From positions 1,798,001-1,862,000 of the forward strand of contig JADWQD010000007.1 of the NCBI GenBank assembly GCA_016110215.1: DNA of 64,000 nucleotides, written 5' to 3'. Shown here piece by piece: positions 1-8,727 of this stretch (its first letter is position 1; each line of letters starts with the position of its first letter). The notes below the pieces were generated by a model. The model was not told the DNA's origin, ran no database searches, and was given only the letters and a program-made list of their open reading frames with translations. The translations under genes and the position numbers were made by a program. This DNA is from Capronia americana (lineage: Eukaryota > Ascomycota > Eurotiomycetes > Chaetothyriales > Herpotrichiellaceae).

Positions 1-342
1 CGATCAGATGGCTAGTGCGGGATCTGCGCTATAGACTGACTTTACCCGGGCGCGCCAAGCACGCGTCAACCCAGAGCGGGAAGGTGACAAGCTTCTAAAG
101 CCTTGGCAGTGGCAGGCCCGTGGTGGGCGGGACAGGGGCAGACAGTATTGTGGTGGATCTCGTATCAGCTATGCAGTACGAGAGAGGGCAGAAGGCCGTG
201 CGCGATAGAAATGCAAGCAATGGTGCCAAGGCGCTAACAGGTCTCACAGCGGTCGGAGATACATGTTCTGGTTCATGGTAGGTAGTATTGCGGTGATTGG
301 GGTACTACTCGTACTTCGTAATGGTTAGTATCCTCGCCATCG

Positions 343-1232
343 GTGCCCGCCGAGATCACGGCAACAAATGTCGCTGTCCAATCATGGCACTGGTCCTCAT
401 CTTTGGCCTGGCCCCAATCACGTCCTCCTGCGGTTTCACGACTGGAAAGATTCCCGTCCTATCAACGCGGACTTGTTACTTGGTCACGGGCTTATCTAGC
501 CCATCGGATGATGCCTCAACTTGGTAACCAACGCCGTCATCCTAGACCTCGGCGTGGTTGGCGGGGAACTCGTACTGGGTACCTCTTCCTGGCCAGCCCG
601 CTCGCTTCACTCCATATCTCAGATCGGCAACGCGCCAAGGTTGTTCCTCAAATAGTTCGTACTCGTACACAACGTCTGGCACCCCGTGAGTCGCCACCAC
701 CACCAGCACAGTATTCTGCGTGCTCGCTTACCTGAATCTCTCCTCCACCGGCGCCACCGTCTTCGTTGATTCCGTCAACACGGACACCTTCCAGAGCTGG
801 GTCCTGATCCGCGTCGCGTACTCCGGTTCGAGAAAGGCGACCTTCGCCCAGAACATTGTCGATCTCCCCCTACCCGTTCGCGCTTCCAGCCCTACATGTC
901 GTATATGTCATGCCTTTCTTCTTCCGTCTGCTCGTGCAGGGGTTTTCGGTCTTCGTTCGTGGCAAGTGGAACACGTCGACGTTGTTGACGTCTTACATTC
1001 GTACTCTCGTATTTCTGGGCTTCTACTTTGGTCGTACAGCGGTGGTCGGGAGGGACGATCCCTGGATGATTGCGCCCGAACAGATAGACCTACTCAGTGG
1101 CTTGGCTTGAGTGAGGTCATTGCGCGAGAAGAGCCCGAGAAACCGAGCGGCCCGTGGATGAAGAGAATCCGAGCCCTCTGGGGTTGGTGGCTCAGAAAAA
1201 AAAGGGTAGCGATGACAAGGAGATGGACTTGA
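343..1232 (+). pseudogene. Relic of a fungal amino-acid permease (AAT/YAT family)
   Basis: All three forward frames carry consecutive pieces of a plasma-membrane amino-acid permease. Near 343 there is PAEITATNVAVQ, matching the conserved PAEI segment. At about 530-656 a stretch ends SISQIGNAPRLFLK. From 720 there is LAYLNLSSTGATVF. Near 884 there is QPYMSYMS, then GFSVFVRGKWNTSTLL, DDPWMIAPEQIDL and a soluble tail to about 1205. The order matches the second half of the family, but the frame shifts at least four times and stops intervene, so no functional protein can be made. I could not place the N-terminal half in bases 1-340, which may be degenerated. Base composition is not strongly AT-biased, so decay looks like ordinary indels rather than heavy RIP. 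Family assignment is by recognition of conserved segments. Confidence 0.72.
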
Positions 1233-1669
1233 AGTTATGGGATAAAAAACCCGAGCAATGAGAAGCATGAATCATGGAGCAGGAGCGAGTGTTGAAAATG
1301 AGTTACAAGGCCCGTAAGTTTCCAACATTTTGACATTGACATTGACCTTGGGCTTGTTGAATCATTCTCGGTGCGCCAGGACAGTAGTTCCAGGTCAAGT
1401 CTCTTTGCGCTGTCCAGTTCCACCATGCCGGAACGTTCAGAACAGGATGCAAATCCTCTCATGCACCTCAATTTGTTTCTCCAGCTTGCGCAGAAACATT
1501 CACTCCGTCCAAGTCTTTGGCCACGAAGCAAGAGTTACTTCGATCGCAACATCGTTTGAAAATCACCCCGCTCTGGTATCGCGCCTGCCGAGTCTGCACA
1601 GATCAGGTCTCCAATGCCTGAGTACACAACATGAAGGTCGCGTTCCACCGTTCTGCCTTCAGCTGATCT
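1233..1669. other. Intergenic, no feature recognised
   Basis: This stretch lies between the permease relic and the 3' end of the ubiquitin-like-domain gene. I see only short unconvincing frames and no RNA gene. It probably contains the 3' untranslated region of the minus-strand gene. Confidence 0.5.
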
Positions 1670-2482
1670 TTACTTCGCACCCTGAGAACTCTCTTCCGGG
1701 AATGGAGCAGCACACGTCCGCTTCCTGGTAGACTGGAGCGTCTCTCGATTTCCCTCGAGACTTCGTTTGTGGCCTGCCGGCTTATTCAGTTCGAAAACCT
1801 CGATCAAGTCTCCAGTCTGAATGCCATTTTGCTCCATCGTACCTTTAGCCTCCTCCACACCAAAGAGCCGACTCCTGTCAGGCAACCAAATTTCCGATCC
1901 CTGGCCTGCGTTTCCGAAAGGGTTGAAAATCCGGAAGAGCAGAGTTGTTAGGTCTAGCCTCTCATTCTTGGCGAAGCATCGCAGTATGTCGGATAGCAGT
2001 GTATCTGGGAAGTCGGACATCGAAGTTGTGCATCCTCGAATATGGAAGTAAATTATAGTTTTGACCGTGAGCATAACATGTGAGCCTTTAGTCATTCTGT
2101 GCGTAAGAAGATGATCACTTGGTAACAACGTCCTGCCTTGGAAATCGAGCCGTTGCGGGGAGGGAGGGATTCCAGTTTGTTCTTTGATCGCGTCTCTCAA
2201 ATTCGCAACAGTGTCTTCAAAGGCCACCTTCACCGTAAAAGGCGTGGGGTCGCCTAAAGGATCTTTCAGACGCGTATCGTAGATTTGGACGTCATATTTG
2301 TCTCGTGGGCGTGGAATGACATTGAGGGTTGGGAAATATATTCCAGACCAGTCCTCGCGGATGATTCCCAGCTGTTCGTGAGTAAAGGAAGTCCTAGGTA
2401 CCAGACTAGGATAGTACCTGTCTTTGAAGACATTCATGTCGTAAGGCTCGAATTGTGCTTGGCTCCTGACTGCGTTTAGCAT
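1670..2482 (-). CDS. Protein with one clear and one possible ubiquitin-like domain
   Basis: The reading frame encodes about 270 residues. Its centre (about residues 80-140) has a ubiquitin-like fold signature: a TVANLRDAIKEQTGIPP helix region, then QRLDFQGRTLLPSDHLL and a closing strand HVMLTVK. A second segment (about 140-240), from TIIYFHIRG to GDLIEVFEL, has the spacing of a second, more diverged ubiquitin-like domain. The tail is basic (RKRTCAAPF). There is no C-terminal Gly-Gly, so it should be a ubiquitin-like-domain protein rather than a conjugated modifier. The frame remains open upstream of the chosen ATG but only with a TTG, so the first ATG (MLNAV) is used; an upstream exon cannot be excluded. 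I do not recognise a named orthologue. Confidence 0.6.
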   Translation of the reverse strand: MLNAVRSQAQFEPYDMNVFKDRYYPSLVPRTSFTHEQLGIIREDWSGIYFPTLNVIPRPRDKYDVQIYDTRLKDPLGDPTPFTVKVAFEDTVANLRDAIKEQTGIPPSPQRLDFQGRTLLPSDHLLTHRMTKGSHVMLTVKTIIYFHIRGCTTSMSDFPDTLLSDILRCFAKNERLDLTTLLFRIFNPFGNAGQGSEIWLPDRSRLFGVEEAKGTMEQNGIQTGDLIEVFELNKPAGHKRSLEGNRETLQSTRKRTCAAPFPEESSQGAK

Positions 2483-2979
2483 ATCGGTTTCGGTTTTGCA
2501 TGTTGTCAAGTCAACCGAGAGAATGATCGGCTTGTAGAAGAGGACGAGGGTCTTTTTCGACTGCAGATCTGTGGCTATGTCGCCATTGACCGCAGCTTAA
2601 CGACCGGAATGAGTGGGCGCGTCCATGTCGCGTTGTGTGTTGTGAGGTGACCAGAATGTTGACCAGGTTAGTGGTACATGAGGTGATGAGGAAGTGACGT
2701 CTGATAGAAGCAGAGGTGAGGAAGATGGTGAAGTGAAGAGTGGCCTGAAGAACCACGTCAATGAGAGCCTTCAAATGCTTGGCGGAAGGTTGAGCTTTGT
2801 CTGAAGCGAAATTCAAGAGTTCAGTTGTGAGCTCGATAAGTGTTTAATGATCGCGAGTAACACTGGAGCTCCTGAGGGTTGTTTCGAGGACCACTCAAGG
2901 CTTGTCGTAACGCGACTGGCGCAGGTGAGCATCGTCGGGCTTCTGAACAGCGCCGTTTCGCCGGCGCCTCTAGTTTGAA
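2483..2979. other. Intergenic between two minus-strand genes
   Basis: This is the promoter and leader of the ubiquitin-like-domain gene and the 3' flank of the kinase gene. A minus-strand frame of about 100 codons (2511-2816) is present but has no recognisable domain and is not called. Confidence 0.5.
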
Positions 2980-4301
2980 TCATCGAGCAGCACCGAAATC
3001 AAGTTTCTTCGCCACGCCCTTGAACTTATTTTCGTCGCCGACCAACCCAGGGACAGCCGTTTCAGAAGCACCCATTTTCGAATCACCACCGCCCTGCTTA
3101 GGCAATTTCTCCTTGCTGGTGGGTCTCGGATCAATCGTCCACCACACGTGTTCGAGTGCTCCTCTAGCGGTGACTCTCTTCCGTGGGTCAAGCTTCAACA
3201 TAGCCATGAGTAGATCGACACCAACAGACCCTGCTGTAGGGAACATCTGCATGTAGAAGGTCTTGTCTCGGACGGGTATTTTCTTTTCCAGTTCGAAGTA
3301 GTCTTTCAACTTGGAGACGCCGGGCCAGTTCTCTTCGTTGGGCGTTCCCACCGCCTCGCAAATTTTATCAAGTTGAGCGACTGTTCCACCTCCGGTTGCT
3401 AGGACTTCCTGATTTGCTACATCGGCTGCCGCGTAAGGACGACGTATCAGTAGCTCTGCGAAGACCATGCCGATACTCCATATGTCGATTGCACCGCTGT
3501 ATTGCCTCGCACCGAAAAGCAGCTCAGGAGGTCGATACCAAAGTGTGATTACTGCCGACGTCATCTGGTACCGTGGATCCCCAAATGATCGTGCGAGACC
3601 GAAATCGGCAAGCTTGACTTCTCCGTCGGCCGCAATGAGTAGGTTGTTTGGCTTGATATCTCGATGAAGGATGAAGTTGGAGTGACAATAGTAGATTGCT
3701 CGACACAGCATTCCCATCCACGCTTTCACATCAGCGGCACCGTAACTCACGGACTTGTCTCGGATCAGCTCTTCGAGATTGCCATTTGAGAAGTATTCAA
3801 TGACCATGTTGATGTTCTGGTCTTTTGAGGAGAACACGTCGAGCAGGGCGACAATGCTCGGATGCGAGATCTCCTGAAGGTACTTGATTTCACGAATTGT
3901 GTCAACATTGAGCCCCTCCCTCTGCTGTGATGGATCGACCTTGAACTTCTTGATCGCTACAAGTTTCGTTGGATCTGATCTTAGGTGGCCTTTGTACACG
4001 ATAGCATAGGTACCTTCACCCAACTTCTTCCCTACGACATAATATCAGTAATCTTCCACCAAAAGCTTGGTGGCGTAGACGGACCTTTGACGTACTTGTT
4101 GCTGATTTCTTCATTCATTTTCTCGGCCATATCGAAGTCAGCAGGTTGTTTGGGGGCAGATGAGGGTGCTGCGGGTAGTGAATGTTTTGGTATTGATTTC
4201 CTCATGGCGAGGGACTTCGCTTTTGATGGTGACATGTTGGAATTTATATTGGAAGGGGACCGCGGCATCAGCGGTGACACCGCATTTGATGACGGCGCCA
4301 T
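2980..4301 (-). CDS. CDK7/Kin28-type cyclin-dependent kinase
   Basis: Two exons (4301-4085 and 4031-2980) flank a 53-bp intron with donor GTCCGT, a TACTGAT branch-like site and acceptor GTAG. The product is about 422 residues. The N-terminal 60 residues are Ser/Pro-rich. The kinase domain starts with KKLGEGTYAIVYKG, followed by AIKKF (catalytic Lys about 100), the cyclin-contact helix EGLNVDTIREIK, LHRDIKPNN (about 194-202) and DFGLARSFG (about 215). A T-loop Thr lies near 230, before TLWYRPPELLFGARQYS. The helix and the PELLFGA segment match CDK7/Kin28, the TFIIH subunit that phosphorylates the RNA polymerase II tail. The usual T-R-W-Y-R is T-L-W-Y-R here. A Lys/Gly-rich tail follows. The unspliced upstream frame begins at a GTG, so the first in-frame ATG was chosen. 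Confidence 0.88.
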
Positions 4302-4780
4302 ATTGAATGCCGCTCGTGAAAGGTCAGGCACGTAATTATGTATTTAGGATCAGGTAGTGAAGCAGTCACGCACGGGCACTTTCTAGCGTGCTTTCGAGCA
4401 CCATGCGGTGAAGGACCTGCAGTCACTGTAGCTGTGTACTTCAGTCCACTCGCTAGGTTGAGATATTATCTTGGAGCAATCAATGTTGGGTTGATCGCAG
4501 CGTGTTGATGAGCGTTGAACAAACTCAAACAGAACACCCGGTCGAAGTGGCTTCTCAACGAGGCTGAGAGGCTTGGCGCGGAGTAATCTTCTATACCTAT
4601 TATGTACTCCGCCGTACAACCAACGTGAACTTGCAGCTTCGTCGAGCCTCAATCTCCAATAAATTTTGTGCCATCAACAACGCGAACACGCCGCTCTTAC
4701 TTCTTCCACCGGACTTCCAAATCCCATTGCAATGTTGCGAAACGGAAGATAATAGCTCTTCATTCTCCTCAGCCGCCAAA
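4302..4780. promoter_or_regulatory. Divergent promoter between the CDK7-type kinase and mS41
   Basis: The two genes are transcribed away from each other from this 479-bp interval, so both promoters and 5' leaders must lie here. A near-palindromic GTACTCCGCCGTAC element is visible around 4606-4619. I see no classical TATA box on either strand. Confidence 0.5.
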
Positions 4781-5581
4781 ATGAACACGCGCCAACCTCG
4801 AGCTGCATTCTCCCTCCTCTCTTCCCTGCTCCGGCCATCCTCAACCGCAACAACAAAATCCCTCCTCCCAGGCAACTACATCTGCATACCATGCCAACAT
4901 CACCAGAAGCGACTGCTCCATCGGGAACTGCCCATGAACGGCTACATCCCTTCCCCTACGCCATTCGTCCCCGATGTTCCCACGTTCCTGAAGCTGATCG
5001 GCCGCGAACTCTCCAAACACGCTAGCAAGATAGAATCGTGGGAGGAACTTTTTACGCTGACATCCAATCAATTGAAGTCGCGGGGGATTGATCCGCCTCG
5101 AACAAGGCGGTACTTGCTGAGGTGGAGAGAGAAGTTCCGGAGAGGGGAGTTTGGGATTGGAGGGGATTTCCAACATGTGAAGGACGGAGTGGCCGAACTC
5201 AGGGTCGTGGAGGTACCCAGTTTGAAGAAAGATCCCGCAACGGGAGCACCGGCAGCAGGAACCGTTACGATCGGAAGAAGTCCTGGCATGCAAAAATTGA
5301 TTGTGAATGTGCCGAATGGTGCAAATACGTACGAGCTATTGCCGGGGCAAACCACTGCAGATTTGAAGAAGCCGCATGGATTTGCGCTGAAAAACGGGTA
5401 CATCATCAAAGGCAAGCAGGTTAAACCTATGGCGGGGACGAATGGGAGTGGTGCCACAGTACGTGCTGTCGAGGGTCTCTGGGAACATACGAGAGGGAGG
5501 AAGATTTACGGTGGTGAAAGGAGACGGGCGGAGACGTTGCATAAGATGCGGGTGGAGGAGAATAAGAAGAATGCGAGGTAG
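4781..5581 (+). CDS. Mitochondrial small-ribosomal-subunit protein mS41 (Fyv4-like, IGR motif)
   Basis: The start ATG is in a good context (GCCAAAATGA); the frame runs further upstream but only from a GTG. The product is 266 residues. The first 50 are basic and hydroxylated without acidic residues, as expected of a mitochondrial presequence. The IGR domain follows: IPSPTPFVPDVPTFLKLIGR, then a helical segment with LTSNQLKSRGIDPPRTRRYL and LRWREKFRRGEFG. The second half is a fungal extension rich in Gly and Lys ending ENKKNAR. The family is the mitoribosomal protein mS41, known in yeast as Fyv4. It is a single exon and shares a divergent promoter with the CDK7-type kinase. Confidence 0.85.
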   Translation: MNTRQPRAAFSLLSSLLRPSSTATTKSLLPGNYICIPCQHHQKRLLHRELPMNGYIPSPTPFVPDVPTFLKLIGRELSKHASKIESWEELFTLTSNQLKSRGIDPPRTRRYLLRWREKFRRGEFGIGGDFQHVKDGVAELRVVEVPSLKKDPATGAPAAGTVTIGRSPGMQKLIVNVPNGANTYELLPGQTTADLKKPHGFALKNGYIIKGKQVKPMAGTNGSGATVRAVEGLWEHTRGRKIYGGERRRAETLHKMRVEENKKNAR

Positions 5582-8500
5582 ACGAGCGAAGTGTTCCATA
5601 TCCATGGATCATCGCTGTCGGTCATGTATGTCCCATTTGCGCAGACCGTGTTGGGCACCTGTATATTAACGTGCGCAATGCTTTGGGATCACGCGGATTG
5701 CTCAGATATTGACTGTCCCTGTCACGTAGTGGGATTGATCATCTTACACTCAGGACGGGAGAACTGTTCAACCACATCAGAATCCTCTGCGAATGGCATG
5801 TGCGATGAACACATGAAGTACTAAAGCCGCTCTGCTTTGGGACGTCGACACCCCTTCAGACTGCAAACAGATGGTGTTCCAGTCGAGCAGGCTTCGGTCC
5901 CTACTCCACAAGTACGACTCGCCATCACCGACCCTTCGTTACGCAGGGATCAAAAGCACCTCCGTTATCTAGGAACGTGGGAGTAGATCAATAGTTGAAT
6001 GCGGAGGACATGGAGAAACGGAGCCGACAGGGTCAACCATGTGTAGTCCAGACCTAACACAAGGACAGCGCTGTTCGGCTACAGGACATCGAACGCGTAC
6101 CATTCCCTTGCGTCGGCGTAGACTTCCGAGGATGTCAGTCGAACCCTACCTGAAAGTTTCGCGAGGCGAGCATTCCCAACTGATGAAATCTCGGGTGTTT
6201 CGGCTCGGTCTCAGCTGAGTATGAGCTCCGCCGTGGGAATACGTCGAGGACTGAGACAGTGGCAGTCGACCATTGACTGTGCGGTCGCTGGCGGCATTCA
6301 ACTATTGCCTCCCTGCTATTCCGTACTGCGTACCCAACCCCCTTTTTGGGCGTTTTCCCTCGGGTTGGTATTGACGTGCGGCAGCTGCATCATCGAGCTG
6401 GATGCGTCCGAAGCAATCCAAGCAGTCGAGAGGCTCTTTCGCTACAGATGTCGTATGTCTACCGAGGGCAAAACTTACTGACGGGCCCTTGGGCACGAAT
6501 AGCCAGTATCTGAGCTTGTTGTCAAGGGGTTGGCACATGTGGAGAAGCAAGCTCGATCTGTAAGACGGCTCTTACCCTTTGTAGAAGACTACGCCCAGGG
6601 AGCCACGGTTCTGATCCTTGGATTTCCGGGTCAACCTGCTAAGATATGAGGTTCCGTTCGGTCGGGCACTTGAGAGAGGATCATGAAGATCATTTTGCAG
6701 ATCCTACCACATTGATGCGGTCGGTGGACCTCGAAAGGGTTGCCATCTTGATCCGGCACGCCCTTAAGCACAACGGCTAGGGCACTATGACCATACTTGC
6801 ACCATGCAAAACAGACCCGGTGCTTGTCATAAATGCCGCAATATTGTCATGAATTGAAAGTGGCGTACTCGGTACTCCTTAGTACAAGTGTAACATTTTT
6901 GTTGTCGACCGAAAACGACATTGCCACTACAGTCTCTGGTTTTATCAAATAATGCGAACGCGAAGGGAGGAGCGCTGCAACAGCAGTCTTTTCGTGCCTT
7001 TTTGGGATGGAGTGATGCTGCATTGGCTGGAGACCATGTCATTTTCCCATGTTGTCTCAAGGACCGAGATGAAGACGTTCTCGCTTCACGCCAAAGCGAG
7101 GACGTTGAGTGCCGTTCGCAAAGAGAACCAGGGCTAAAACTCGCCAAGTGATTTGATCCAGGGGCACGCGGCCGGGGAAGCTTTAGGGGAAGCCACGCTA
7201 AAGATTGGCGTTGGCCAGGGTGGGGGAAATTCTCCTTGGTGTGCTCATGCAAATGCCTCTGACTTTGCATGGTTACCGAAAGCAGTCTTTAAACCATCGC
7301 CAGAACTCTATCGCAATGCCAGAGTACTTGTACCTTGCAGCGTTTGGACGTCGGACACTGAAGGTCCCGAGAAACACAAAATACTGAGAGTGATAGGGCA
7401 GGGAGCAGGCTTGACGCAAAGAAAATGTTTGCCAATAACGCGGCATGAGTCGCGGCTATTCGGCTAACATAGTTGGGCTTATCGCACGCATCGCTGGTCG
7501 GAGGCGAGAGAAAGGCCCAGTGCAGAGACGCGTTGGGTGGGCAGAATGGCGGCTGTCACAGCTGAGCGAGAGTTGCCACTGCTTGTGGCCAGCAGAGAAC
7601 AACAGCTTGTGATGATCACGACTCCCGTAGATGAATTCAAGTGATAAAACAAGGCCTGGACCAATAAGATGCAGAATTGGGAATAATGCTGGCCCTGCGG
7701 GAGAGTGGTTGCAGCGACGCAGTTTCTCAGCAAGAGAATTGGCTGCCAACGTGGAAGGACGTCCTCGTGAGGAACGACTAGGGAAGCCTGATTTATTGGT
7801 CAACAAGGGAGTGCAATTTGACAGGCCCCTTCGAACACTGGAGGCTGGCAGTCCCACGCCGGAGAAGGTGCCCAAGGGGCTCGGTCATTGGCGGCCGGGC
7901 GCCCGAAATATGGGTCGTGTTTAGCTGCAGCTTAGCCGCAAGTTGCTTGACCTTGCAGCCCTTGGGAGACCGTGTGCCTGTCCCCAAGCAGCCTTCTCTG
8001 CCGGTGCCTGGCTGCGTCCAACCTGCAGCTAGGCCTGCACCTTCGCACCGCACTTGAACATATTGATGCTAGTCTATCATCTCGCTCAAGGGCCAACGAC
8101 GAAGATTTGACCGACTGTGACCAGGGTGGAAAATCCTTAGCATCGACGCCGGCACGGCCCTTTGTGAAAGGTGAAGGCCTCCCTGCTCTGCGCCTGGTCC
8201 CTCGTTGCCCGTCTTTTCTGTCAATTCGGTCAACATCACACGCCTGTTGACCACCATCATTGACCGCTGCACCCAATTGCGTGTCGAAGGTGCTCCAAGA
8301 CTTGACCTGTCCATGCCGCATGCACATCAACAAGGTCGCATGCTCCGGAACACAGACTGATCGACCTCCACATTATTGTGATGCACATGCCATCAGCTCT
8401 CGCCCTTCTCTCGCTCACCAGAGCTGCGACGTCTTTCCACGCAACCTAGATACCAGAGAACAGCGCAGTACACGGGCTTCTGTATTCTCGGATCTTGAGA

Positions 8501-8727
8501 AGAGCACGCGAAATCGAGGGGAAGAAAGCATCCGTTGGTGCGGTCCCTTGACGGGTCGAATAAGCAGGACGTGAAGACGTCAGTCACTTTACGCACACGC
8601 CCACCAATTATTCACTGCAGAAACACGTTGAACAAGCACGGATACCCCGCGAGTGAGGAATCCCGCATGTGCTTGTTATAGCTACTTGGACTCATTCCAT
8701 CGTCTCACGAACCTCCGCCCGGTAGAC
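5582..8727. other. 3.1-kb gene-poor interval
   Basis: Between mS41 and the kinesin gene I find only short overlapping frames on both strands, with no conserved domain, no tRNA and no transposon termini. The right part (roughly 8200-8727) probably holds the kinesin promoter and leader. The rest could hold noncoding transcripts or strongly decayed sequence, but nothing in it can be named. Confidence 0.45.

Noticed and set aside
1..1232. RIP as the cause of permease decay
   Set aside because: The relic is not AT-rich and shows frame shifts rather than clustered C-to-T changes, so RIP is not supported.
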